A DNA stretch of 14,688 nucleotides from JBOFCS01 sp051646185 (GCA_051646185.1 JBOFCS010000050.1:1-14688); one strand, 5' to 3'; counted from the first letter of the stretch, positions 1-7,597 are shown. Notes: generated by a model from the letters alone, not told the origin. Program-made: numbers and translations.

Positions 1-613
1 TGTGGGTGAGTTTCCCGATTGCTAACTCTACTTCGGGGGACTGTTGAGCGGCGACTAAACTAATTGCTTGATAAATAGGTTCAGCATCGCGGGTTAATGC
101 TTCACTGGCGCGTTGCCAGGCGGTTCCCGCTTCCCGCAACCGGTCCTGATGACCATTAGGCCAGGCATAGCCGACCGCAGCGCTGAGCGCATTCCACGTG
201 GTTCCTAGCAGCCCAGAAAGTTCCATGCCCACACCAACAGAGGAAGGAATTGTTGAGACCATCACCTGGCAGGTTTGGCCTGAAAAGGAGTCCGCAGGAT
301 AATCTGACACCCCACCGCCAATGGTGGACTGAGCATCAGCATCAGCGTGGTTAGCGCCTGTGGCATGCAGCAATTCTGAAATTTTTTGTGAGCTTTCCAC
401 CAAGCCCTGCCATGCCGATAACGCTGTTTCGGCCGTGTTGTCGTATTCGTGGCCCCATTGCGTCCCTGCGGTATCGGTGCCAGCCATTCCCGCCGAAGCA
501 TTCAACACCCCAGTCAGTGAGTACGCTGACCGTAAAGCACTGTCGTTGACATCGGTGAATAAGTGGGATGCGCTAAGAAATGCGGTGGGATCTACCACTA
601 GTGGGGGAGCCAC
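1..613 (-). CDS. Partial large type VII secretion substrate with CpnT-like (WXG100-like) N-terminal domain
   Basis: An open frame on the minus strand runs from a GTG at 613 off the left edge (at least 204 residues, no stop). The start is fixed by an in-frame TGA two codons upstream and an AAGGGG ribosome site six bases before the GTG. The first ~100 residues are predicted helical and include TQWGHEYDNTAETAL and LLHATGANHADA, the pattern of WXG100-like helical hairpins in actinobacterial secreted proteins. Residues ~130-185 include LSGLLGTTWNALSAAVGYAWP and the WPNGHQDRLREAGTAWQRASEAL motif. That is the CpnT-type N-terminal domain, which usually precedes a long spacer and a C-terminal toxin or enzyme. 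It lies 66 bases downstream of two WXG100 genes on the same strand, so a co-secreted cargo is likely. There is no signal peptide. The C-terminal function is unseen, and naming it a toxin would be inference only. Confidence 0.75.
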   Translation of the reverse strand, partial: MAPPLVVDPTAFLSASHLFTDVNDSALRSAYSLTGVLNASAGMAGTDTAGTQWGHEYDNTAETALSAWQGLVESSQKISELLHATGANHADADAQSTIGGGVSDYPADSFSGQTCQVMVSTIPSSVGVGMELSGLLGTTWNALSAAVGYAWPNGHQDRLREAGTAWQRASEALTRDAEPIYQAISLVAAQQSPEVELAIGKLTH

Positions 614-679
614 AGGTCACCCCTTAACCGTGATACTTCAGCAACATATCGGGTTGCGCAGCTCTCACTCGACCAAGAT

Positions 680-970
680 TTACTGCCACATTTGTTCATT
701 ACTGATCACCGCCTGCGAATAATTTTCATGTGCACCCATGCCTACGCTGCGTAGTCCTTGGAGCGCTTCACGCATGTGGGTAACCCCTGCCACCCACTGG
801 TCATGGGCGGCTTTTTGTGCTTGAGCGCTCTGCCCTGACCAGTTCACATGCATCTGTGCAACTCGGGTATCAACATCAGCGCACCAATGCTCGGCCTTCC
901 TGTTGAAGGCATCCATCTGGTCAATGATCACAAGTAGATGATCGAGGTCCACCACAAATTCACTGGACAC
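680..970 (-). CDS. WXG100 family type VII secretion target
   Basis: A 96-residue protein with the EsxA/EsxB-like size and a central W44-S-G46 turn between two predicted helices, which defines the WXG100 fold. Such proteins dimerise and are exported by ESX/type VII machinery. The C-terminus has HENYSQAV, an aromatic residue near the usual YxxxD/E export signal, but the acidic residue is not in the canonical place. The start is a GTG five bases after the stop of the upstream WXG100 gene. The GGGGGTG that ends that gene probably acts as its ribosome site, so translation is likely coupled. No secretion ATPase or membrane core component is encoded in this window, so the secretion system must lie elsewhere. 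Confidence 0.85.
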   Translation of the reverse strand: MSSEFVVDLDHLLVIIDQMDAFNRKAEHWCADVDTRVAQMHVNWSGQSAQAQKAAHDQWVAGVTHMREALQGLRSVGMGAHENYSQAVISNEQMWQ

Positions 971-975
971 CTATT

Positions 976-1308
976 TCACCCCCAATTCAAAATACCGGTA
1001 GCAGGTGGAACATCAATGGCATCAAAGGAACTCACATTGTGTTCTTCAGTCTCAGCAAAAGAGCTAGCATTCTGAGCAAGCAATTCCGCAGAAGTGTTTA
1101 ACGCGGCAACAACGCTGCGCGCACCATCAAGCCACTGCTGCCACTGCACCGCAAAAGCCCTTGCCGCTTGCCCTTGCCACTTGGTTCCTAAAAATCCATC
1201 CACTTCGGCAGAAAAACCTGACACACCCAAGATCATCTGTTCCGCTACATCGCCAACAAACTTGCCAGTAGCCGCAATCTCTTGTGGTGAAGCCACAAAA
1301 TCAGACAC
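976..1308 (-). CDS. WXG100 family type VII secretion target, first gene of the operon
   Basis: A 110-residue WXG100 protein with W44-Q-G46 at the hairpin turn. The following helix (AARAFAVQWQQWLDGARSVVAALN) is typical of the family. A FAETEE stretch near the C-terminus could serve as a variant of the YxxxD/E export motif with Phe for Tyr. I chose the GTG at 1308 because AAGGAGGGG lies just upstream and the protein then begins VSDFVASPQEI. A longer frame back to 1422 would add residues that do not look like the family and would cross the ribosome site. It is followed after five bases by the second WXG100 gene, so the two probably form a heterodimer like EsxB/EsxA. This pairing is inferred from gene order, not shown. 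Confidence 0.85.
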   Translation of the reverse strand: MSDFVASPQEIAATGKFVGDVAEQMILGVSGFSAEVDGFLGTKWQGQAARAFAVQWQQWLDGARSVVAALNTSAELLAQNASSFAETEEHNVSSFDAIDVPPATGILNWG

Positions 1309-1400
1309 GCGCCCCTCCTTAATTTTCCACGGATTCTGAGACCACAGTAGACTAACACCGACCAGTCTGCCACGGTGTGTACAATTTTCAAGGGGAAAAT

Positions 1401-1859
1401 ATGTCAAACTTTTCCGAATCACAATATGACATCAGCGCACGGGGAACTGAGCAGATTGCGTATATCCAACAACAAGCCCAACAGGCACAACAAGCCCTCC
1501 AGGAAATTCGGGGACAGGGGACTATCGCGGGCAGCATCTGGGTAGATGTTAATGCCCAGGGGCATCTGATTAACCTTGCCCTTACCGCCGAAGCGTTACG
1601 TAATAACCCAGATAAGCTTGCCCAGCTTATCGTTACCGCATATCAACAAGCAGTAGCGCAGAGTTCTCAAGCAGCACAACATATTATGAATCAATTTGCT
1701 AACGATCCGATAATCGCACCTACAGTAAAAAATCTTCCAGGATTTCACCAAGCGCAATCAGATCCAGTCGCACCCACCGCGCAACAGGACTATGCGCCCG
1801 ATGACGATGATGAGTGGCCCATGCGCTCCGTTTTTGAGCCAGGCTTTCCACCCCGGTGA
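1401..1859 (+). CDS. YbaB/EbfC family protein next to the WXG100 operon
   Basis: A 152-residue protein. Residues ~15-37 form a Gln/Ala-rich, probably coiled-coil helix. A short beta region follows (GTIAGSIWVDVNAQGHLINLAL, residues ~40-61), and then a helix with PDKLAQLIVTAYQQAVAQSSQAA. This helix-sheet-helix order with the G-x-L-x-x-L strand is the YbaB/EbfC nucleoid-associated fold. Residues ~108-152 form a Pro-rich tail with a DDDDEW acidic patch, which bacterial YbaB lacks. The ATG at 1401 has AAGGGG five bases before it; an ATG at 1377 would add eight residues without support. It diverges from the WXG100 operon. YbaB-like proteins are frequent neighbours of actinobacterial type VII substrates and may act there as a DNA-binding or chaperone-like factor, but the exact role is unknown. 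Confidence 0.7.
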   Translation: MSNFSESQYDISARGTEQIAYIQQQAQQAQQALQEIRGQGTIAGSIWVDVNAQGHLINLALTAEALRNNPDKLAQLIVTAYQQAVAQSSQAAQHIMNQFANDPIIAPTVKNLPGFHQAQSDPVAPTAQQDYAPDDDDEWPMRSVFEPGFPPR

Positions 1860-1860
1860 C

Positions 1861-2607
1861 TCAGGGCTGCTGAGCACGTGTTGAGCTCAGCCGCTGCACA
1901 ACATCTTCAGGCATCCCAAAAGGTAACTGTCGCTCGGAGTTCAATGCTGTTGCTCGATCCATTTTCTGCTGTTGGGCATACAGTGACTTATAAATCCGAT
2001 TACTGCCCGCCGAATTGGTCGCAATCTCAGTGGTGAGTTGTTCTACAGCGGAATCAAGTTCAGCATCAAGAACAACATGATCCACAAGTTTGATCTGGGC
2101 TGCTGTGTGGGCAGTTATCTTTCGACTAGTGAAACTCAACTCTTTAGCCACAGAAAGTCCAACCCGTTCCGGCAGGCGTACCGATATTCCCCACACCGGG
2201 ACCAAACCCCACTGGCCATGAGTATCCCCGAATTGGGCATTATCGCTGGAAATTAACATGTCACAGCCAAGTGCTAACTCGAGGCCACCAGTCAAACAAT
2301 ACCCCCTAATTTTAGCAACAGTAGGAACTGGCAGTGCCTCCAGTCGATCAATTATTTCGGCTTCATGAAAACGAGAATCCAAGGCATCGCCGGTGGTGAG
2401 CGCAGCAAGGTCATGCCCGGCGCAGAAAGACCGTCCAGCCCCGGTGAGTACTACGCAGCGCACGGAATCATCTGAGCTAAGCGCATCAAGATGGGTATGT
2501 AACTCGTCAAAAACCTGCATATTTAATGCGTTGAGTTTGTCAGGTCGATTCAGGGTGAGAGTGACAACTCCATTATTACGTGAGTGCTTAACAAGTGGAT
2601 CAGTCAT
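1861..2607 (-). CDS. Enoyl-CoA hydratase/isomerase (crotonase) family protein
   Basis: A 248-residue protein, the normal length for a monofunctional crotonase. It has NRPDKLNALN (~20-29), the first oxyanion-hole segment SFCAGHDL (~60-67) and the second, GYCLTGGLELALGCD (~102-116), with Glu110 at the position of crotonase Glu144. The second catalytic Glu of rat crotonase (Glu164) is replaced: AQFGDTHGQWGLVPVWG places His130 there. A FGDTH...GLVPxWG signature occurs in a recognised actinobacterial branch of the family, so activity on an acyl-CoA is likely. Simple syn-hydration of 2-enoyl-CoA is not assured; isomerase or another reaction is possible. The ATG at 2607 has GAGGA upstream; the longer frame to 2748 lacks family similarity. 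Its stop lies one base from the stop of the convergent YbaB-like gene. It could act in fatty-acid beta-oxidation, but no other enzyme of that pathway is nearby. Confidence 0.85.
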   Translation of the reverse strand: MTDPLVKHSRNNGVVTLTLNRPDKLNALNMQVFDELHTHLDALSSDDSVRCVVLTGAGRSFCAGHDLAALTTGDALDSRFHEAEIIDRLEALPVPTVAKIRGYCLTGGLELALGCDMLISSDNAQFGDTHGQWGLVPVWGISVRLPERVGLSVAKELSFTSRKITAHTAAQIKLVDHVVLDAELDSAVEQLTTEIATNSAGSNRIYKSLYAQQQKMDRATALNSERQLPFGMPEDVVQRLSSTRAQQP

Positions 2608-2756
2608 GAAGTTAATCCTCAATCGCCAGGTTCGCAAGCTGAACAACCATAATTCAGGCAGGTTAGCAGCCTCAGATGAAGATCGGATAGGGATTTGTCG
2701 AAACGGCGCAGTACTGGTTTTTTGACCGGGAAATAAGTTCCATTGCACTCGCCTCC

Positions 2757-2762
2757 TACTCT
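2757..2762 (+). promoter_or_regulatory. Candidate -10 element for leaderless transcription of the CopD/CtaG gene
   Basis: TACTCT matches the TAnnnT consensus and ends six bases before the ATG at 2769, so transcription would begin at the A of the start codon. No properly spaced ribosome site exists: an AAGG is only two bases from the ATG. Leaderless genes are common in this order. There is no convincing -35 at the right distance; TTGACC at 2722-2727 is too far away. Confidence 0.4.
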
Positions 2763-2768
2763 GAAGGT

Positions 2769-4817
2769 ATGGCTGTATCTGTCTCTGCTGAGGACAAAAG
2801 CACCTCAGATGCTTCTGATCAAGATCGCACTGGTGGTTTTGCGCTGACCATGTATCTTGTTGCCGGGATTTTTGCAGCCACGATTGCGGCGCTGATTGCT
2901 GGTGTATCGCTATCGGATGCCCTAGTTGCCACAGGCTTGCCTGACCCTGGAGAGCTGACCACCTATGGATTACCAGTTGTGCGTGCCGCCGGTGAAATCG
3001 CCGCTGTCATTGCGGTTGGCTCTTTTTTGCTTGCAGCTTTTTTGGTGCCTCCGCAACGCAGTGGGGTACTCGATGTTGATGGGTACCGCGCTTTACGTAC
3101 TGGGACGGTAGCCTCGGCGGTCTGGGGAGGATGTGCATTGCTTATGGTTCCGCTGACTCTCTCAGATGTTTCCGGGCAGCCGTTGCGTACCGCAATTCGG
3201 ATAGGAAATCTTTGGGAGCTAGCAGATCAAATAGAAACAGCAAGTGCTTGGCGCTGGACTGCTCTCATTGCCTTATTGCTGACAGTCATTAGTGTACCGA
3301 TTATTCGATGGTCCTGGACGCCAATGCTTTTACTCCTTAGTGTGGTATCGCTACTGCCCTTGGCTCTTAGTGGGCATTCGTCAAGTGGCGGTTCGCATGA
3401 TATGGCGACAAACAGCTTGATCGTGCATCTCATAGCCGCGGCGCTATGGGCCGGTGGGCTATTTGCCTTAGTGGCTCATGTGCATCGTCGGGATGCACAG
3501 AATAATAATATTGCAGCAAGGCGGTTTTCGAGTATCGCATTAGTGTGTTTTGTAGTGTTGGCAACAAGTGGGGTGATAAATGCCATTGTCCGCATTGCGC
3601 CCTCAGATGTGTTAACAACACACTATGGGCGACTGGTTCTGGCAAAAATTATTGCCCTGATTGTCTTGGGTGGCTTTGGTGTTTTGCAACGCCGCCGGGC
3701 GTTATCAGCGTTGATGGCGGAACCGAGTAACCGTCGGCCGTTGCTTAAAATCGCTTCGGTCGAAGCGTTGGTCCTTGCCGGTACAGTGGGGTTAGCAATC
3801 GGACTTGGGCGCACCCCACCTCCGCCGCCGCCGAACACATATCCCTCTATCCCTGAGGTTGAATTGGGATACAACTTAGCTGGTCCACCAACTTTTGAGC
3901 GGTTGGCATTAGACTGGCGGTTCGATCTTATTTTCGGAACATCAGCCATCGTGATGGCTGTGTTATACCTGCTTGGTGTGCGGAAATTGTATGTGCGAGG
4001 AGATGTTTGGTCTCCGGGTCGTACTGTTGCATGGCTATTGGGGTGTGCAGTTCTTTTGGTTGCTACATCTTCGGGAATAGGGAAATATGCTCCTGCGGTC
4101 TTTAGTGTGCACATGGGGGCACACATGCTGCTGTCCATGCTCGTTCCGGTGCTTCTGGCTTTAGGCGGAGCGGTGACTCTTGCGTTGCGAGCATTGACCC
4201 CTGCGGGTAAAAATGGGGTTCCCGGGGCCAGGGAATGGATTTTATTTGCCTTACACAGTCCTTTTTCTCGGGCAGTGACTCACCCTTTGGTGGCATCGGT
4301 GCTTTTTGTGGGCGGTTTCTACGCGCTGTATCTGGGCGGAATTTTTGCTGCTGCGGTGGATAGTCATTTTGGGCACGTGCTGATGAATATCCACTTCCTG
4401 TTGAGCGGATATATTTTCTATTGGGTAGTTATTGGCGTTGATCCGGCTCCGCGCAACTTACCGCCAGTAGGTAAATTAGGAATGGTTTTTGCTTCCTTGC
4501 CATTTCATGCTTTTTTTGGCATCACACTGATGAGTATGGATACCGTGCTGGGGGAAACGTTTTATCGCTCGCTTGGCCTGCACTGGCATACAGATTTACT
4601 TGGTGACCAACGTCTTGGTGGTGGGATTGCTTGGTCGACCGGGGAAATGCCTTTGGTACTCGTTATTTTGGCATTGCTGGTGCAATGGTCAAAAACAGAT
4701 CGCCGTACCGCAAAAAGAGTAGACCGAGCAGCAGATAACGATCACGATGCCGACCTTGCTGCCCATAATGCTATGTTTGCCGAACTTGCTCGTCGTGATC
4801 GAGAAACCGAGGGCTGA
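2769..4817 (+). CDS. Bifunctional CopD / cytochrome c oxidase assembly (CtaG) membrane protein
   Basis: A 682-residue polytopic membrane protein made of two fused domains. Residues ~25-350 are the CopD-like copper transport part, with about eight to nine hydrophobic segments. It carries the histidines SGHSSSGGSH (203 and 210) and VHLIAAALWAGGLF (His220). A run of prolines (350-355) links it to a CtaG/caa3 assembly domain (~385-665). That domain has VHMGAHMLLSM (His448, His452), THPLVA (His505), HFGHVLMNIHFLLSGYIFYW (His533, 536, 542) and LPFHAFFGI (His580), the conserved metal-ligand candidates. The family is thought to import or hand copper to the CuA/CuB sites of the aa3 oxidase; M. tuberculosis Rv0102 has the same architecture. 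The tail (~675-682) is charged and cytosolic. It stands alone, followed by 173 non-coding bases. Copper handling is inferred from the family. Confidence 0.9.
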   Translation: MAVSVSAEDKSTSDASDQDRTGGFALTMYLVAGIFAATIAALIAGVSLSDALVATGLPDPGELTTYGLPVVRAAGEIAAVIAVGSFLLAAFLVPPQRSGVLDVDGYRALRTGTVASAVWGGCALLMVPLTLSDVSGQPLRTAIRIGNLWELADQIETASAWRWTALIALLLTVISVPIIRWSWTPMLLLLSVVSLLPLALSGHSSSGGSHDMATNSLIVHLIAAALWAGGLFALVAHVHRRDAQNNNIAARRFSSIALVCFVVLATSGVINAIVRIAPSDVLTTHYGRLVLAKIIALIVLGGFGVLQRRRALSALMAEPSNRRPLLKIASVEALVLAGTVGLAIGLGRTPPPPPPNTYPSIPEVELGYNLAGPPTFERLALDWRFDLIFGTSAIVMAVLYLLGVRKLYVRGDVWSPGRTVAWLLGCAVLLVATSSGIGKYAPAVFSVHMGAHMLLSMLVPVLLALGGAVTLALRALTPAGKNGVPGAREWILFALHSPFSRAVTHPLVASVLFVGGFYALYLGGIFAAAVDSHFGHVLMNIHFLLSGYIFYWVVIGVDPAPRNLPPVGKLGMVFASLPFHAFFGITLMSMDTVLGETFYRSLGLHWHTDLLGDQRLGGGIAWSTGEMPLVLVILALLVQWSKTDRRTAKRVDRAADNDHDADLAAHNAMFAELARRDRETEG

Positions 4818-4836
4818 TGGACTGGGATGAGCAGCA

Positions 4837-4853
4837 GCTTAGTCTCACTAAGC
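4837..4853 (+). terminator. Weak hairpin after the CopD/CtaG gene
   Basis: GCTTAG and CTAAGC form a six-base-pair stem around a five-base loop, about 20 bases after the stop codon. There is no T tract downstream, so it is at best a weak or factor-assisted terminator, or an RNA 3'-end stabiliser. Confidence 0.3.
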
Positions 4854-4898
4854 CCACGATCTTCACCCACCAAGCAGACCTCGGCAGGCGTGCAGTAA

Positions 4899-4912
4899 AG
4901 CCTTGTTAGGCT
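4899..4912 (+). promoter_or_regulatory. Candidate ettA promoter overlapped by a palindrome
   Basis: TGTTAGGCT (4904-4912) reads as an extended -10 (TGn followed by TAnnnT). It would start transcription near 4919 and give a leader of about 70 bases before the GTG at 4991. The same bases are the right part of a palindrome with AGCCT and AGGCT arms around TGTT (4899-4912), which could be an operator or chance. No clear -35 is seen, as expected for an extended -10. The leader also has a small GCGC/GCGC hairpin (4923-4935). Confidence 0.35.
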
Positions 4913-4990
4913 AAGGGCACGGGCGCTGGGTGCGCGCAAGGGACAATAACTCTCTTTTAGGGAAGTTTTAGCAGCTAGAAGGGCTGGATT

Positions 4991-6664
4991 GTGGCTGAGT
5001 TTATCTACACAATGAAGAAAGTTCGTAAAGCACACGGCGATAAAGTTGTGCTTGACGATGTTTACCTAAATTTTCTTCCAGGTGCCAAAATTGGTGTGGT
5101 GGGACCGAACGGTGCCGGTAAATCCAGCGTTCTTAAAATCATGGCTGGATTAGATCAACCCAACAACGGAGAAGCCTTCCTGGCCAATGACGCCACCGTG
5201 GGTATTCTCCTGCAGGAGCCGGACCTCAACGAGGAAAAAACTGTTCGCGGAAACGTGGAAGAGGGCCTGGGTGAGATCAAGGTCAAGCTGGATCGTTTTA
5301 ATGAAATTGCTGAGCTTATGGCTACTGACTATTCCGATGAGCTCATGGAAGAGATGGGCACTCTTCAAGAAGAGTTGGATCATGCCGATGCCTGGGATAT
5401 CGACTCGCAGCTTGAGCAAGCAATGGATGCGTTACGTTGCCCGCCACCAGAGGAGCCTGTTACACATCTTTCCGGTGGGGAACGTCGCCGAGTGGCGCTC
5501 TGCAAACTGCTGCTGAGCAAACCTGACCTTTTGCTTCTTGATGAGCCTACCAACCATCTGGACGCTGAGAGTGTGAACTGGTTGGAACAGCATTTGGCGA
5601 GTTATCCTGGAGCTATCTTGGCTGTTACTCACGATAGGTATTTCCTGGATAATGTTGCGGAGTGGATTCTAGAACTAGACCGGGGTCGTGCGTATCCCTA
5701 CGAAGGCAACTATTCCACTTATCTCGAGAAAAAAGCTGAACGCTTGGCTGTTCAAGGTAAGAAGGATCAAAAGCTACAAAAACGACTCAAAGACGAATTG
5801 GCTTGGGTACGTTCAGGTGCTAAAGCGCGACAGGCGAAAAACAAAGCCCGCCTTGATCGTTACGAAGAGATGGCTACTGAAGCGGAAAAGACTAGGAAAC
5901 TAGACTTTGAGGAAATTCAGATCCCAACGGGACCGCGTCTAGGAAGCATTGTTGTTGATACCGATAAACTCAATAAGGGTTTTGACGGCCGCGTTCTTAT
6001 CAAAGATCTTTCATTCACTCTGCCCCGCAATGGAATTGTTGGTGTGATTGGCCCTAACGGTGTAGGTAAGACCACCTTATTTAAGACCATTGTTGGCCTT
6101 GAAGCTGCCGATAGTGGAACCGTTAAGGTGGGGGAAACGGTCAAGTTAAGTTATGTAGACCAGACGCGCGGTGGTATTGATCCAAAGAAAAATGTCTGGG
6201 AAGTTGTCTCTGATGGGCTCGATTATATTGAAGTTGGACAGAACGAAATGCCTTCCCGCGCTTATGTCAGCGCATTTGGATTCAAGGGCCCCGATCAGCA
6301 AAAGCCAGCTGGTGTGCTTTCTGGTGGAGAACGAAACCGCCTCAACTTAGCGCTCACCCTTAAAGAGGGTGGCAACTTGATTCTGCTTGACGAACCCACC
6401 AATGACCTCGATGTGGAAACACTGGGTTCTTTGGAAAATGCATTGGAAAATTTCCCAGGTTGCGCTGTGGTGATTTCCCATGATCGGTGGTTCCTGGACC
6501 GGACCTGCACGCATATCTTGGCCTGGGAAGGCGACACCGAAGAAGGCAAGTGGTTCTGGTTTGAAGGCAACTTCTCTGACTATGAGGCCAATAAAGTTGA
6601 TCGTCTCGGGCCTGACGCTGCTCGCCCACACCGGGTAACTCACAGAAAACTCACGAGGGACTAA
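4991..6664 (+). CDS. ettA: Energy-dependent translational throttle protein EttA (ABC-F ATPase)
   Basis: A 557-residue cytosolic ABC-F protein, close in length to E. coli EttA (555), with no membrane segments. It has two ATPase domains. Domain 1 has Walker A GPNGAGKS (38-45), signature LSGGE (160-164) and Walker B LLLLDEPTNHLD with Glu185. Domain 2 has Walker A GPNGVGKT (354-361), LSGGE (443-447) and LILLDEPTNDLD with Glu468. Switch histidines are present in THDRYFLD and SHDRWFLD. Between the domains (~240-310) lies the Lys/Arg-rich P-site tRNA interaction motif with KARQAKNKARLDRYEEM. EttA binds the ribosomal E site and gates the first elongation steps according to the ATP/ADP ratio. The GTG at 4991 gives the family-typical N-terminus MAEFIYTMKKVRKAHGDK and has AAGGG seven bases before. 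Its TAA overlaps the ATG of the next gene by one base (TAATG), so the two are probably co-translated. Confidence 0.95.
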   Translation: MAEFIYTMKKVRKAHGDKVVLDDVYLNFLPGAKIGVVGPNGAGKSSVLKIMAGLDQPNNGEAFLANDATVGILLQEPDLNEEKTVRGNVEEGLGEIKVKLDRFNEIAELMATDYSDELMEEMGTLQEELDHADAWDIDSQLEQAMDALRCPPPEEPVTHLSGGERRRVALCKLLLSKPDLLLLDEPTNHLDAESVNWLEQHLASYPGAILAVTHDRYFLDNVAEWILELDRGRAYPYEGNYSTYLEKKAERLAVQGKKDQKLQKRLKDELAWVRSGAKARQAKNKARLDRYEEMATEAEKTRKLDFEEIQIPTGPRLGSIVVDTDKLNKGFDGRVLIKDLSFTLPRNGIVGVIGPNGVGKTTLFKTIVGLEAADSGTVKVGETVKLSYVDQTRGGIDPKKNVWEVVSDGLDYIEVGQNEMPSRAYVSAFGFKGPDQQKPAGVLSGGERNRLNLALTLKEGGNLILLDEPTNDLDVETLGSLENALENFPGCAVVISHDRWFLDRTCTHILAWEGDTEEGKWFWFEGNFSDYEANKVDRLGPDAARPHRVTHRKLTRD

Positions 6665-7098
6665 TGAATAATAAGAAGTACAGTTGCCAGATTGAAGTCC
6701 GCTGGGGTGATTCAGACCGCTTAGGGCATGTCAATAACACGCGTTTTGTTGAATACACTCAAGAGGCACGCATCCACTTTATCCGAGAGTATTTTAATTC
6801 TCGGGGAGTAGAAGCACAGGCGATGGTTGTTCGCAAGCTAGATATCGATTTTTTACTCCCCATCACAGATGATTCGGGCCCACTGACTGCTGAACTATCT
6901 GTTCTCAGGGTTGGTTCAACGTCATTTACCATCCGCCATGAAATTCGGGATGTAAAAGGTGTGCTTTGTGCGGTGGCTGATGGTGTCCTTGTTGGCTTTG
7001 ACTTAGCGACTAATGGATCAAGGGTTCTTACTGACTACGAACGGCAAATTTTTACCGAACATCTTGTCGATGTCCCAGACAATCTCGCTTCGCTTTGA
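6664..7098 (+). CDS. Acyl-CoA thioesterase, 4HBT hotdog family (first of two)
   Basis: A 144-residue single hotdog domain. The N-terminal signature VRWGDSDRLGHVNNTRFVEYTQEAR (residues ~12-36) is that of the 4-hydroxybenzoyl-CoA thioesterase/FadM group. Asp16 or Asp18 is a candidate for the catalytic acid, with GHVNN on the following turn. Such enzymes hydrolyse acyl-CoA thioesters in the cytosol; the physiological substrate cannot be read from the sequence. The ATG overlaps the ettA stop codon and has GAGGG upstream, so translation is probably coupled. A thioesterase next to ettA is conserved in related genomes (Rv2475c in M. tuberculosis, from memory), which favours a housekeeping role. Confidence 0.9.
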   Translation: MNNKKYSCQIEVRWGDSDRLGHVNNTRFVEYTQEARIHFIREYFNSRGVEAQAMVVRKLDIDFLLPITDDSGPLTAELSVLRVGSTSFTIRHEIRDVKGVLCAVADGVLVGFDLATNGSRVLTDYERQIFTEHLVDVPDNLASL

Positions 7099-7144
7099 AA
7101 GCTGTAGAACGCAGCGGGCAACGTCAGAAGGGAGCTAGCACAGT

Positions 7145-7597
7145 ATGACAGTTATTGATAGGGAACCTGGGCAGGATTGCCCACGAGGTTTTCTGACCCC
7201 AGTTCACGTTCGATGGTCGGATATGGATGCTTTTCAGCATATTAACCATGCTCGTATGGTCACCCTCTTAGAAGAGGCGCGTATCCCTTTTCTTTTTCAC
7301 GATGATCTTCCCACTGCAGCGGCGCGTGACGGTGCAGTCATTACCGATATCCACGTTAAGTATCAGGGGCAGCTTAGGCATACTGATAGCCCATTGCAGG
7401 TCACCATATGGGTGAAAAAAATTCGCGCGGTTGACTTTACTTTAGGATATGAGGTTCGTGCCGCTAGCGCAGCCCCTGAGTCAAAACCAGCGGTAGTGGC
7501 TGAAACTCAACTTGTAGCTTTTAATATTGATACTCAAAGTTTACGGCGATTGAGTTCACCTGAGCGTGAATACTTACAAAGCTGGACTCGTGTTTGA
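7145..7597 (+). CDS. Acyl-CoA thioesterase, 4HBT hotdog family (second of two)
   Basis: A 150-residue hotdog protein with VRWSDMDAFQHINHARMVTLLEEAR (residues ~22-46), parallel to the signature of its upstream neighbour but clearly diverged from it. Asp26 or Asp28 is the candidate catalytic residue, and the usual HxNN motif reads HINH here. The HVKYQGQLRHTDSPLQV and VAETQLVAFNIDTQ segments match the later strands of the fold. The gap to the first thioesterase is 46 bases. AAGGGAG lies ten bases before the ATG, a slightly long spacing. Hotdog enzymes work as dimers or tetramers, so the two paralogues could form a mixed oligomer; that is inference. The stop codon overlaps the likely start of the next gene. 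Confidence 0.88.
   Translation: MTVIDREPGQDCPRGFLTPVHVRWSDMDAFQHINHARMVTLLEEARIPFLFHDDLPTAAARDGAVITDIHVKYQGQLRHTDSPLQVTIWVKKIRAVDFTLGYEVRAASAAPESKPAVVAETQLVAFNIDTQSLRRLSSPEREYLQSWTRV

Noticed and set aside
262..722. Open frames on both strands (262-501 minus, 360-722 plus)
   Set aside because: They overlap the GTG-started CpnT-N-like frame, which has family motifs and a ribosome site; the others show no such features.
1380..1385. TACAAT as a -10 for the YbaB-like gene
   Set aside because: A start about seven bases downstream would truncate the AAGGGG ribosome site, and the -35 match is poor. I did not list it as a feature.
1309..1422. N-terminal extension of the first WXG100 protein
   Set aside because: It would read through the AAGGAGGGG ribosome site and the divergent intergenic region, and the residues do not resemble WXG100 proteins.
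3623..4138. 171-codon minus-strand frame inside the CopD/CtaG gene
   Set aside because: It is antisense to a clear membrane protein coding frame and has no recognisable motif.
6295..6643. Three overlapping minus-strand frames inside ettA
   Set aside because: They are antisense to conserved ABC-F coding sequence and have no ribosome sites or family features.
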